A stretch of DNA of 64,000 bases, taken from contig NZ_WPIN01000009.1 of the NCBI RefSeq assembly GCF_009754945.1, forward strand, positions 1-64,000. The letters are read 5' to 3'. The notes beneath the pieces are model-generated. The model ran no database searches. It was not told the origin of the DNA and saw only the letters and a program-made list of their open reading frames with translations. The stretch is from Spirosoma arboris. Lineage in GTDB: Bacteria; Bacteroidota; Bacteroidia; Cytophagales; Spirosomataceae. Shown here piece by piece: positions 50,703 to 59,615 of the stretch (the first letter of the stretch is position 1; every line of letters begins with the position of its first letter). The translations under genes and the position numbers were made by a program.

Positions 50703-52433
50703 ATGCCTCGACTTGTTACTCGTGTTGCCTATATAGTCGTGTTATGGGGGCTCGTATCTATAAGAGTCGTGGCGCAAGAGCCAATTCGCTTAGCATTAAA
50801 TCCGGAAAAAATTCAGAAAGCCAGGCAGCTGGAACAAGAGGCTATTGCCAAAAAAGACTCATTACTGTTGGCCGAAGCCTGGTACCTCTATGGTAAAGCC
50901 TATGTCTTTGTAGGTGACTATCGGACTGCACAGTCTTATTATGTAAAAGCACTGCGCATACATGAACCCAGGGGTGATTCGTTTGAGCTCAGTCGATTGT
51001 ATGTTCGATTGAGTGAAAGCGAAAATAGACTGAATCGTTTGGAACAGGCCTTGCATTACGCTAATTTATCGTTGCAGGTGGCGCAACATGTTCGAAGAAA
51101 TAAGGACCAGACGTTGGTACGGGCTTATGGAGCTTTAGCGCAGATTTACGAAACGATGTGGCGACTATCTGGTAAGTCGCCTGAATTTGATACAGCTCTT
51201 TCATATTATATGAAGCGAGAATCTTTGTGTCGTAAGCTAAACGATACGATGGGTTTCGCCGAAGTAAGTCTTGAATTGGGGACGCTCTTTACCCAAATTA
51301 AAGATCCACGAGCAATTCCTTATCTCCAGAAGGCATTAAATCTATTTACACTTAATAACAAAGACGGCATTCGAGTAAATACAATGCTGCATTTGGCGGC
51401 TGCTTATTTAACATTCGGTAAGTCTGAACAAGCTTTTCAAACGTTGATTGAAGCTGAAAATCTTTATAAGGCTAAAAAGCTAAGTGACTATGAGATTAGA
51501 CTGGGGTTAGAAAATCAATTTGTTCGCTATTTTGAAGCTTCAGGTCAGTGGAAAAATGCGTTTGATCGATTGAGAAGGTTAAATGAACTGGAACGAATTA
51601 AGCTTCTGGCCGACCAGAATGGAGCTATTACCCGCTTGAATGTAGAATATGAAACTGAAAAAAAAGAAACGCTCCTAAATGCTCAGAAAAAGGAAATAAA
51701 TCTAAATGCCCAGAATTTACGCTTACAACAACAGTTTACTCGTGCAACATTTGCCTTATTTGTGATTGCTGCCGGAATGAGTATCATTTTTTTTCGACTG
51801 TACCGCAAAAATCAGCGAATCAGTCATCGAAATGCGGAGTTAGTTAAAGAGCAAAATCATCGCGTAAAAAACAACTTGCAGGTTGTTTCGAGTTTGCTCA
51901 GTCTGCAATCAAAACGGCTAACAGATACAACAGCTAAGAAAGCGGTCGAAGAAAGTCGCCTTCGGGTACAGTCAATGGCTATACTTCATCAGCGACTGTA
52001 TGATGGAGGTCGATTAGCGGAAGTTGATTTGAGCGACTTTATTCGAGAGGTGGTGAGGGGAGTCTTGAGAGCATATGGGTACCCAAACATAACCGTTCGA
52101 TTTTCTGTTGACGAAATTATTTTATCTGCCGATAAAGCTGTTCCTTTTGGGCTGATCGTAAACGAATTGATTACCAATGCCTGTAAGTATGCTTTTCCTG
52201 ACAATGAAGGTCCTGAACTGGAGATTAGTTGCCACCGAAAAAACAAAAAACTAGAGCTCATTATAACGGATAATGGGCCAGGATTATCAACAGCAAAGGC
52301 TACCCGGAATGGTTCATTTGGTATGCAACTGATTCAGGCACAGGTAGAACAAATAAATGGAATGTATCACTTTTACTCTGATGCAGAAGATATGCATTCA
52401 GGGGTAGTGTTTGCGATGGAATTCAGCGTGTAG
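50703..52433 (+). CDS. TPR-containing sensor histidine kinase (HisKA_2)
   Basis: A 576-residue membrane histidine kinase. A signal peptide (about 1-24) is followed by a periplasmic tetratricopeptide-like alpha-helical domain (about 35-300), a coiled-coil, one membrane helix (about 347-365) and the kinase. His386 in EQNHRVKNNLQVVSSLLSLQ is the phosphoacceptor of the HisKA_2 class, and NELITNACKYAF plus DNGPGL are the ATP-binding boxes. The TPR domain probably senses protein or peptide partners in the periplasm. It is four bases from the LytTR regulator, its expected partner. Confidence 0.93.
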   Translation: MPRLVTRVAYIVVLWGLVSIRVVAQEPIRLALNPEKIQKARQLEQEAIAKKDSLLLAEAWYLYGKAYVFVGDYRTAQSYYVKALRIHEPRGDSFELSRLYVRLSESENRLNRLEQALHYANLSLQVAQHVRRNKDQTLVRAYGALAQIYETMWRLSGKSPEFDTALSYYMKRESLCRKLNDTMGFAEVSLELGTLFTQIKDPRAIPYLQKALNLFTLNNKDGIRVNTMLHLAAAYLTFGKSEQAFQTLIEAENLYKAKKLSDYEIRLGLENQFVRYFEASGQWKNAFDRLRRLNELERIKLLADQNGAITRLNVEYETEKKETLLNAQKKEINLNAQNLRLQQQFTRATFALFVIAAGMSIIFFRLYRKNQRISHRNAELVKEQNHRVKNNLQVVSSLLSLQSKRLTDTTAKKAVEESRLRVQSMAILHQRLYDGGRLAEVDLSDFIREVVRGVLRAYGYPNITVRFSVDEIILSADKAVPFGLIVNELITNACKYAFPDNEGPELEISCHRKNKKLELIITDNGPGLSTAKATRNGSFGMQLIQAQVEQINGMYHFYSDAEDMHSGVVFAMEFSV

Positions 52434-52437
52434 ACTC

Positions 52438-53190
52438 ATGAAGCCACTAAAGATTCTGATTGTTGAAGATGAAACCATTACGGCTATGGATCTTCAGGAA
52501 ACCCTACAAGAGGCTGGACACGTGGTGACAGCGATTGCTCGTACGTTTCAGGATGCAGTAAAGGCCGTTAAAAACGATCCACCCGATCTGGCATTAATCG
52601 ATATTCATCTGGAAGGCTCGTCGGCTAATGGGATTGAAACGGCGAAAAAACTTCTGGAAATTCACCATATGCCCATTATGTATCTGACGGCCAATTCAGA
52701 GCCAGAAACATTCCAGTCGGCGAAAGAGACATTGCCAGTCGCCTATTTACTGAAACCGTTTCGGCATGATGAATTAAAAATACAAGTTGAGTTAGCTTAC
52801 CATTATTATCAATATACACTCGCCAAAACGACCACTATTCCTGTTTCAGACTATTTGTATTTTCCGGTCGATAAAGGACACGAAAAAATAGATCCTAACG
52901 ATGTGCTTTATATTCAAGCCGATGGATCGTATGTGGAGATTTTTCTGGTGAACAAAAAGACCTATTATATCAGCATGAATCTGAGTCACCTGGCTCAGTA
53001 TTTTCCAACGCCTAATTTTTATCGCTTATCGCGATCACTGCTTATAAATTTAAACTATTTGGAACGGCTGGAGCCCAGTCATCTATATTTGGTAAATCAC
53101 GAATCAGCCATTCCAATTCCTGCTGCAAGCCGAAAGGAATTGATGAATAAACTTAGGGTTGTTCGGACAAAAAGAGCTCCCTCAAGTTAA
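52438..53190 (+). CDS. LytTR-family response regulator, cognate of the TPR kinase
   Basis: A 250-residue response regulator starting at the ATG at 52438, 4 bp after the kinase stop (the frame upstream belongs to the kinase gene's end). The receiver has acidic residues VEDE (9-12), phospho-Asp55 (LALIDIHLEG) and Lys in YLLKPFRH. The C-terminal LytTR domain (about 150-245) includes LYIQADGSYVEIFLVNK and FYRLSRSLLINLNYLERL. It should bind direct repeats in target promoters. The two genes form an operon. Confidence 0.94.
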   Translation: MKPLKILIVEDETITAMDLQETLQEAGHVVTAIARTFQDAVKAVKNDPPDLALIDIHLEGSSANGIETAKKLLEIHHMPIMYLTANSEPETFQSAKETLPVAYLLKPFRHDELKIQVELAYHYYQYTLAKTTTIPVSDYLYFPVDKGHEKIDPNDVLYIQADGSYVEIFLVNKKTYYISMNLSHLAQYFPTPNFYRLSRSLLINLNYLERLEPSHLYLVNHESAIPIPAASRKELMNKLRVVRTKRAPSS

Positions 53191-53206
53191 GCCAGATGTA
53201 TAGAAG

Positions 53207-53989
53207 CTATGGTTGCTTCGGAAGAGATTGATTAGGATCGGCCGCAATTCGGCTGGGACGACGATTGAGCCCATCGCGGTAGCGATTACGAAGCTGCTGA
53301 ATAGTATTAATCAAGTCGTAGTCTTCCGCTTTAAGAAGGTAATCATCTTCGAAATCGCAAAAATCAAAAAAACGATCAACCTCTTCGGCTCTTAAAGATG
53401 TCGATTGCTCAACCAGTAATCTAAACCGCTCCAGGGCCAATGCATGCCGCCGATCCTGCTGCATAATATAATACGCTTTCCGGTCTGATTTGGGGCGTTT
53501 ACCAAACATCTCGTAGAGCAGAGTTATTCCAGCGCCGTCGGCTACGCGATCAAAAGCCTGCTCACCCGTTACTTTTTTTGAGGCTACCGGCTCATCGAGG
53601 AGTTGCTGAATTTCGCGTTTTACTTCCTCATAGCGTTTACCTGTTACAGTTACTTCGGCAAGATCGACCACACGATAGGGCATAGGGGGGAGAGCAAGGG
53701 CCATGATCGTCGGATTGTCAGAACCATCGTAACGAATACCCGTGCGGCTGTAAAGCTGGCTGGTCAGAATGAGTGAATCACCGGGTTGAACAGTCAGAAA
53801 AAAACGCCCACTTGTATTGGTACGGGCGCGCTGCCGGGTGCGCTGATTCACAACAAACACTTTATCAACAGCCCCTTTCGTCGCTTGATCGATAACTGTT
53901 CCAATTACATACTTGCCCTGCGCCCAGGCACTGCCCGACCAACTTAGGAGGCTGATAAAACAGAGTATGAATAGGCGTTTGTAGGCCAT
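53207..53989 (-). CDS. Secreted carboxypeptidase-like-domain protein
   Basis: A 260-residue exported protein (signal peptide MAYKRLFILCFISLLSWSGSAWA). Residues 27-105 form a carboxypeptidase-regulatory-like beta-sandwich (YVIGTVIDQATKGAVDKVFVVNQRTRQRARTNTSGRFFLTV pattern), then VVDLAEVTVTGKRYEEVKREIQQLL starts a mostly helical C-terminal part. There is no barrel. Function unknown. It converges on the LytTR gene with a 16-bp gap. Confidence 0.8.
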   Translation of the reverse strand: MAYKRLFILCFISLLSWSGSAWAQGKYVIGTVIDQATKGAVDKVFVVNQRTRQRARTNTSGRFFLTVQPGDSLILTSQLYSRTGIRYDGSDNPTIMALALPPMPYRVVDLAEVTVTGKRYEEVKREIQQLLDEPVASKKVTGEQAFDRVADGAGITLLYEMFGKRPKSDRKAYYIMQQDRRHALALERFRLLVEQSTSLRAEEVDRFFDFCDFEDDYLLKAEDYDLINTIQQLRNRYRDGLNRRPSRIAADPNQSLPKQP

Positions 53990-54039
53990 GTGTAAGTACG
54001 CTAAACCGGTAAGACTAGTCCTTCAAAAGGGTATATTTA

Positions 54040-54047
54040 CAAAAATA
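54040..54047 (-). promoter_or_regulatory. Candidate -7 box of the carboxypeptidase-like gene
   Basis: On the minus strand this reads TATTTTTG, an exact TAnnTTTG, with a start expected about 45 nt before the ATG at 53989. No clear -33 box. Confidence 0.4.
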
Positions 54048-54070
54048 CACGTTGAAATCATTAAATGCTG

Positions 54071-54733
54071 TTAAAAAAACCTAACCAATTGTTGTATCCG
54101 CTCAAGAGACACTTCTGTAAAGTCGCTTGCTACGTCGTCTACGAACGGTCGGAGTTCATCTGGTGATTGGGTTGTGGCCATCCCCACAACAAATGCTCCC
54201 GATGCTTTGGCCGCCTGAATACCCGTCATCGAATCCTCAAAAATGACACTTTCCGTTGGCTCAACGCCTAACATCATCATGGCTTTTTGATAAATTTCGG
54301 GATCAGGTTTCGGATGGCTGACCATGCTTTCATTCAGGAGGGCATCGAAATAAGATCGTATCTGCAGAGCATCCATCACAAAATCAAGATTTTCTACAGG
54401 TGCTGATGTGGCCACTGCCGTTCGAATACCGGCCTCTTTCAAGGATTTCAGAAAGGGTATCAAGCCAGGAACGGGCGTAATGACTGGGCGATATAATTCC
54501 CGGAAAAGTGCCTCTTTTTCATGGCTTAATCGAACCACTTCGTCGGGACTAAGCGTCTGATTCGCAAATAAATGGGCAACAATATCCGCATTGTGTTTTC
54601 CTGAAACATGTTGAATGAAATCATCGTCGCTTAGGGTCTTTCCATTACGCTGATAGTACTCCCGCCAGGCAGTTCGGTGGTGTGGGTTGGTGTCAACAAT
54701 GACTCCATCCATGTCAAAAATTACAGCTTTCAT
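54071..54733 (-). CDS. HAD-family phosphatase (beta-phosphoglucomutase-like)
   Basis: A 220-residue haloacid-dehalogenase-superfamily hydrolase with the beta-phosphoglucomutase/phosphatase subfamily layout. DMDGVIVDT (7-15) is motif I with nucleophile Asp7 and acid/base Asp9; VATSAP (about 108) is motif II; KPDPEIY supplies motif III Lys and FEDSMTGIQAAKASGA motif IV. A helical cap lies at about 16-85. Cytoplasmic, acting on small phosphorylated sugars. The gene is downstream of mutS2, separated by the palindrome at 54749-54828. Confidence 0.88.
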   Translation of the reverse strand: MKAVIFDMDGVIVDTNPHHRTAWREYYQRNGKTLSDDDFIQHVSGKHNADIVAHLFANQTLSPDEVVRLSHEKEALFRELYRPVITPVPGLIPFLKSLKEAGIRTAVATSAPVENLDFVMDALQIRSYFDALLNESMVSHPKPDPEIYQKAMMMLGVEPTESVIFEDSMTGIQAAKASGAFVVGMATTQSPDELRPFVDDVASDFTEVSLERIQQLVRFF

Positions 54734-54748
54734 AGGTATGTTTTAAAC

Positions 54749-54828
54749 GCAGAGGTAAAGAGGACTCGGAGAGAACACAGAGTTAAATTCTTTTCTCTGC
54801 AGGCTCTGCGAATCCTCTTTACCTCTGC
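54749..54828. repeat. Inverted repeat between mutS2 and the HAD gene
   Basis: GCAGAGGTAAAGAGGA (54749-54764) pairs perfectly with 54813-54828; pairing continues inwards with mismatches over ACTCGGAGAG and CTCTGCGAA. It lies 16 bp upstream of the HAD start. Confidence 0.9.
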
Positions 54829-54838
54829 TTTTTATAAA

Positions 54839-57271
54839 TCATTTCATCTTTACAATTGTCACACCCGCACCACCTCGATCGGCGTGTTCATCTTCCATTT
54901 TACCTACCTGCTTATAACCGCGCAGGTGATTTCGCACTAGTGTCCGCAGAATACCATCGCCTTTTCCATGAACGATGCGAAGTTCGGGATAGCCGAGCAT
55001 TAGTGCATCATCGAAGAAGCGATCAACTTCGCCAAGAGCTTCTTCGCCCCTCTTACCTCGAATGTCGAGGTTGAAGCTGAAATTCTGCATTTTCTCGTTC
55101 ATATCCATACCCTGACTACGGGGTCGGTCGTCTCGCACGTCAGTTGCCTCTTTGAATGTCTTCTTGCTTACTTTTTCGAGTCGATTCAATTTAACATTCG
55201 ATTTGAGGTCTCCAATACGAATTTCAGCGTCTTTCCCGCGCAGAGCAAGCACTTCACCAATTGTATTTTGGCCTGCTACACGAACATAACTGCCAACAGC
55301 AATAGCACCGCCATCATGCTCAAACTCTTCCTCAGTTTGTTTTGGTGTTTCTATGGAAATCGGCTCAGGTTTTAGTTCTTTTTCTTCAAATCGCTCTAAC
55401 TCCTGCCGAATCTGTTTGGTCGGTTCGCGTTCAGCTTTGTTTTCCTTAATCTCGCGGATTGTGTTTTCAATACGCTGATTCGCTTCCTGCACCAGTGCTT
55501 TGGCTTTCTGTTTAGCGTCGTTGACAATCTTCTTCTGATCATTGTCCAGACGGGTTTTCAACGCGGTATATTCAGCGAGTTGCTGAGCTAACTTCCGCTG
55601 ATTGATACCGATTTCGATATTTTTTTCGGAGAAAACACGCTTCTCAATATCTAACTCTTTTAGCAGCTTTTCAAAGTTGACCTGCTGGTTGCCAAGCTTT
55701 TCTTTCGCCCGATCAATAACGCCCTTGGGTAATCCGATTTTCTGCGCAATTTCAAAAGCAAATGACGAACCAGGCCGACCAATTTCTAATTGATATAGCG
55801 GTTCCAGATGCTCACCATCAAAGCGCATAGCCCCATTAATCAGCCCCGACGTTTTATCGGCCATTACTTTCAGGTTGGTATAGTGCGTATTGATCACGCC
55901 ATAAGCCCCCGATTTGTTGAGATCTTCCAAAATGGATTCGGCGATAGCCCCTCCCAAACCTGGCTCTGTTCCTGTACCGAACTCGTCGATTAGAAACAGT
56001 GTCCGTTTGTTAGACCCAATCAGGAATTGCTTCATGGCTGTCAGGTGTGACGAATATGTACTAAGGTCATTTTCAAGAGATTGTTCATCACCAATGTCGA
56101 TAAACAAATTCTGAAAAACGCCCATTTCTGCATAGTCAGCCATTGGTATCAATAGCCCGCATTGCAGCATATATTGCAACAAACCAATGGTTTTTAGCGC
56201 TACCGATTTACCACCAGCATTAGGTCCGGAAATAATTAGAATACGCGCTTTCTCGTCTAGTCGAACGTTTAGCGGAACCACCGTTTTGCCTTGCTTCGCA
56301 AATGAAAGATAAAGCAGAGGATGGCGAGCATTGATCCAGTTTACAAAAGGTCGGTCATGGAGCTTGGGCATGATTGCGTCCAATTGAACAGCTAGTTTAG
56401 CCTTCGCTCGAATGAAATCGATTTGCGCCAAAAAGTTGACCGCCTTTCTTAGGTCCTCTAAATGGGGGCGAACCTGGTCAGTTAACGCTAATAAAATCCG
56501 GTAGATTTCACGCCGTTCGGCATATTCCAACTCGCGGATTTCGTTGTTAGCGTCGAACACTTCGGCTGGTTCCAGAAACACCGTTTGCCCCGTTTGAGAC
56601 TCATCATGAACAAAGCCTTTGATCTTGCGCTTATGTTCGGCAGCAATCGGAATAACCAATCGCCCACCGCGCACGGTCAGCGACAAGTCATCAGGAATCC
56701 AGCCATTTTGCCGGGCCTGGCGTATAATGCTATCAAGCCGTTTGCGCAGATTGGCCTGCTCGCCAATAATTCGCCGACGAATGCTGGCTAATTCAGGCGA
56801 AGCCGAATCACGGACATTACCCCGGTCATCAATAACACGCTCAAGGGCTTCCGTTAATTTTTTATCAACACCTACTGGTCCGGCCAGTTCTTTGAGGAAC
56901 GGGAACGAAGTACCTTCGTCGCGTTTAGTATCACCTTGTCGGGATAAAAAACGCAGACAATCCTGAACTGTTCTAAGGGCCAGTTTAAGGTCGAAAAATT
57001 CCGCTTCGGTTAGTGCCAGACCTTCTACACGTGCCCGACTCAGATGTGGACGAATATCGATGTAATTGCTATTCGGGAAATCAGGCTCGTACTGAACAAT
57101 CTGCTTAAATTCTGTCGTTTGTTGAAGCAGTTTGTCAATCAGTTGTACATTATCCGTAAATCGAATCTTCTCAACATAATCCTGTCCTAATGGACTGACA
57201 CAGGCTTCTTTGAGTCGTTCACGAATGGTATCGAAACCTAGTTTTTGTTCTAAGGTATTTGGGTAAAGCAT
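54839..57271 (-). CDS. mutS2: Endonuclease MutS2
   Basis: An 810-residue MutS2. Core and lever helices (about 1-330) lead to the ATPase: GPNAGGKS (349-356) is Walker A, LFLIDEFGTGTEPG is Walker B and the signature. A coiled-coil (about 520-625) and a KOW-like segment (GSYVRVAGQNTIGEVLALRG) precede the C-terminal Smr nuclease domain (about 735-810; LDIRGKRGEEALGEVDRFFDD, VHGKGDGILR). In other species it suppresses homologous recombination or rescues collided ribosomes. The N-terminal mismatch domain of MutS is absent, as expected. Confidence 0.97.
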   Translation of the reverse strand: MLYPNTLEQKLGFDTIRERLKEACVSPLGQDYVEKIRFTDNVQLIDKLLQQTTEFKQIVQYEPDFPNSNYIDIRPHLSRARVEGLALTEAEFFDLKLALRTVQDCLRFLSRQGDTKRDEGTSFPFLKELAGPVGVDKKLTEALERVIDDRGNVRDSASPELASIRRRIIGEQANLRKRLDSIIRQARQNGWIPDDLSLTVRGGRLVIPIAAEHKRKIKGFVHDESQTGQTVFLEPAEVFDANNEIRELEYAERREIYRILLALTDQVRPHLEDLRKAVNFLAQIDFIRAKAKLAVQLDAIMPKLHDRPFVNWINARHPLLYLSFAKQGKTVVPLNVRLDEKARILIISGPNAGGKSVALKTIGLLQYMLQCGLLIPMADYAEMGVFQNLFIDIGDEQSLENDLSTYSSHLTAMKQFLIGSNKRTLFLIDEFGTGTEPGLGGAIAESILEDLNKSGAYGVINTHYTNLKVMADKTSGLINGAMRFDGEHLEPLYQLEIGRPGSSFAFEIAQKIGLPKGVIDRAKEKLGNQQVNFEKLLKELDIEKRVFSEKNIEIGINQRKLAQQLAEYTALKTRLDNDQKKIVNDAKQKAKALVQEANQRIENTIREIKENKAEREPTKQIRQELERFEEKELKPEPISIETPKQTEEEFEHDGGAIAVGSYVRVAGQNTIGEVLALRGKDAEIRIGDLKSNVKLNRLEKVSKKTFKEATDVRDDRPRSQGMDMNEKMQNFSFNLDIRGKRGEEALGEVDRFFDDALMLGYPELRIVHGKGDGILRTLVRNHLRGYKQVGKMEDEHADRGGAGVTIVKMK

Positions 57272-57398
57272 TTAATTAATTAGCCGTAGTATCCTGGGGC
57301 GTGGTTTTCTGTATCTGCCCCATAAAGATAACATAACGATCGGAAAGAGGGTTCGTGGCTTACCTTAGGTGTTCTGGCAGAGTTTGGTGCATAAAAAA

Positions 57399-57445
57399 TG
57401 CAGATTCACATTTTCTCCTTACAAAGAGAAAGAAGTGAATCTGCA
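57399..57445 (-). terminator. Intrinsic terminator downstream of the small disordered protein gene
   Basis: TGCAGATTCAC (57399-57409) pairs with GTGAATCTGCA (57435-57445), with inner TTTCTC/GAGAAA pairing. On the minus strand it is followed by TTTTTT (complement of 57393-57398), giving a normal terminator for the gene ending at 57466. Confidence 0.88.
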
Positions 57446-57465
57446 AGCACTATACGTATTAGCGT

Positions 57466-57726
57466 TTATTTTCGACTACCATTGCGGTTGCCGCTATGTC
57501 CTAAGTGCCCGTGCTCTCCCCGTTCCTCGACAAGCTCAGGGTTACTTTTGTCCGACCAAAAGTGTTCATCTTCGGGACCCTGTTTGCTTTTGTTGGCATT
57601 GGTCATCGTTTTCTCTCCATTAGGTCGTTGCCCACCGCTATTTTGGGCATTCTGATTTCGAGTTCGTTCTCGACCGGGTTGCAGGTTGTTGGAACCCGGC
57701 TGGTCTGTGGTTTTGTGATTAGCCAT
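57466..57726 (-). CDS. Small hydrophilic, likely disordered protein
   Basis: An 86-residue protein rich in Asn, Gly, Gln, Glu, His, Lys and Arg with no hydrophobic segment (ANHKTTDQPGSNNLQPGRER, KSNPELVEERGEHGHLGHSGN). Composition resembles stress or desiccation-type hydrophilins, but I recognise no family. The minus-strand reading is favoured over the plus-strand frames here because a U-tract terminator lies downstream only on the minus side and the protein is strongly polar. It stands alone between mutS2 and the susC/susD pair. Confidence 0.6.
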   Translation of the reverse strand: MANHKTTDQPGSNNLQPGRERTRNQNAQNSGGQRPNGEKTMTNANKSKQGPEDEHFWSDKSNPELVEERGEHGHLGHSGNRNGSRK

Positions 57727-57785
57727 AACTTTTGTCTAGTTATTTTGTAGGCTAAACTGATAAGTAAGGACGATTGTTTTATACC

Positions 57786-57822
57786 AAAAAGTCCCGCCCT
57801 CTAGAAGAGGATGGGACTTTTT
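57786..57822 (-). terminator. Bidirectional terminator after susD
   Basis: AAAAAGTCCC and its complement GGGACTTTTT around a GAAG-type loop with further pairing CCTC/GAGG. T-runs on both strands; it ends the susC-susD transcript. Confidence 0.93.
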
Positions 57823-57847
57823 GTACTATGAAAATTAAATTGGAGGC

Positions 57848-59584
57848 TTAGTATCCAGGATTCTGAGCCAAAACGCTCTTGCCCTGAGAGTCAATCTGCT
57901 GCTGAGGAATCGGCAAATATTCATCCTTACCAGCAGTAAACTTAGCGCCTGTGTAACCTACTGTTAGCAGTTTGCCTTCGTAAGCGATGAACGCATTCAA
58001 CACCGTCGAGGCTGTGCCCCAACGAACCAGATCATAGAACCGGTGACCTTCACCCGATAACTCCAACTTCCGCTCAAATTGAACAGCCGCCCGAGCCGAA
58101 GCTTTGTCAGCAAAAGCGGTGTACAAGCCAATCTGGTAGTTAGCCGCATTGGCGCCAGCCGATGTCTTCACATAAGCTGTCCCTTTGGCCCGGCTACGAA
58201 TCATATTTACATAACTCAACGCCGTGGCTAAGCTACCTACTTCCACTTCACACTCGGCGGCCATCAGCAACACATCCGCATACCGAATGATGTTGTAGTT
58301 GATGGCTGAATAGCCATCCGTCCACGAGCTACCATCGGTCAACGATTTGTCCTGTGCTTTGTAGAACACAAACTTGATGGGTGAATAAGGACCTGCAAAT
58401 GTCTGGTCACGAATCCAGTCCAGACCTGGGTGCACCTGCCAATCCAGGTAAGGAATACCCCGACGACCTAATGACCAATCCAAACGAGGATCTACAGGAC
58501 CTGTATCTGGTGTGAAGGGAGCGCTCGACGCAATACCCTGATCGGTTTTCAACTGATTAGCAGCTGAGTTATAAGACCCATCCAGCATAGGCAATCCATT
58601 GGCATCCACCCGGAACGAGTTGGCTAACTCGAAGCTAGGGGCGAAGAAGCCGCAGCAACCCGCCGGACCGTTCGATCCCGTGTTGTAGGGGAAGTTCAGT
58701 ACCAGATCCGGGTTGGCATTATCAGAGCTACCCGTGTTGGCTGCTGCCTGAATGGCGAAGACCGACTCCGAACTGTTGTCCTTGGCCGCATTGAAGTTAT
58801 CCTGGAAGTTGGTCACCAGGGCATACTTCTTGCCATCGGAGGTAACCCCACTGGCGATGACCTGATCGAAGAGGGCTTTAGCTTCGGTATACTTCTTCTC
58901 GTAGAGATAAACCTTGGCCAGGTAAGCGGTAGCGCCCCATTTGTTGGCCCGACCCACGGCACCCTGAGCAGCTGGTAGATTATCCACGGCGTATTTGAAA
59001 TCAGCCTCAATGTTTGGCCAGATGTCAGCGCTGTTGGGCACAGCTTCGATGCCCGTGCCGTAATCTTTGGTTTCGTCCACGTAAGGCACCATGTTGAAGC
59101 CCCGCTTCAACTCGAAGTAGTAGTGAGCACGCAGGAAGCGAGCTTCTCCCGAGATCCGGGCTTTGTCAGCCGCCGTAACATCGGAGCTGGCTGAAGCCAG
59201 TGAGCGCAGGGTCGAGTTACACCGGGCAATACCTTCGTACATAGCATTCCACTTCGCATTTGCTTCCCCACTGGTAGCTAGAACCTGGTAGGTCTGAAAA
59301 GGGGTCAGCGCGTTAAAGTCCCCGGAGTTAGAGCCTTTGTTGGCATCTCCTCCCGAAACGCTTCCCCGTACCCAGTTGAAGGAACTGGCGGATTGGGAAA
59401 ATCCGCGGGCGTTGAGCTGGGCATAAGCCCCAATCAGGAGTCCGTCGAGTCCGGCTTTGGAGGTTAACTGGGCTCCTGATAACTGGCCGGTGGCCGGTAC
59501 ATCGAGGAATTTGTCCTGACAAGCGAAGGTCACCATGACCAGCATTGCGGTGGCCAGACTTCCCTTGGTTATATATTTTTTCAT
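57848..59584 (-). CDS. SusD/RagB-family nutrient-binding outer-membrane lipoprotein
   Basis: A 578-residue lipoprotein (Cys22 in FACQDK). N-terminal SusD-like domain with tetratricopeptide helices and the C-terminal RagB/SusD segment are present: RFLRAHYYFELKRGFN, YNIIRYADVLLMAAECEVE, FERKLELSGEGHRFYDLVRWG and the end YLPIPQQQIDSQGKSVLAQNPGY. It would bind a glycan or oligopeptide at the cell surface and pass it to the SusC partner encoded 31 bp upstream. No glycoside hydrolase, sulfatase or sensor is encoded nearby, so the substrate is unknown. Confidence 0.95.
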   Translation of the reverse strand: MKKYITKGSLATAMLVMVTFACQDKFLDVPATGQLSGAQLTSKAGLDGLLIGAYAQLNARGFSQSASSFNWVRGSVSGGDANKGSNSGDFNALTPFQTYQVLATSGEANAKWNAMYEGIARCNSTLRSLASASSDVTAADKARISGEARFLRAHYYFELKRGFNMVPYVDETKDYGTGIEAVPNSADIWPNIEADFKYAVDNLPAAQGAVGRANKWGATAYLAKVYLYEKKYTEAKALFDQVIASGVTSDGKKYALVTNFQDNFNAAKDNSSESVFAIQAAANTGSSDNANPDLVLNFPYNTGSNGPAGCCGFFAPSFELANSFRVDANGLPMLDGSYNSAANQLKTDQGIASSAPFTPDTGPVDPRLDWSLGRRGIPYLDWQVHPGLDWIRDQTFAGPYSPIKFVFYKAQDKSLTDGSSWTDGYSAINYNIIRYADVLLMAAECEVEVGSLATALSYVNMIRSRAKGTAYVKTSAGANAANYQIGLYTAFADKASARAAVQFERKLELSGEGHRFYDLVRWGTASTVLNAFIAYEGKLLTVGYTGAKFTAGKDEYLPIPQQQIDSQGKSVLAQNPGY

Positions 59585-59615
59585 CGTGCGATTTGTAAGA
59601 CGAGTTTATATGTTA

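Noticed and set aside
57398..57655. Plus-strand frames of 81-86 codons across the small disordered protein gene
   Set aside because: They give Ser/Cys/Leu-rich peptides with no pattern, and the terminator layout supports the minus strand.
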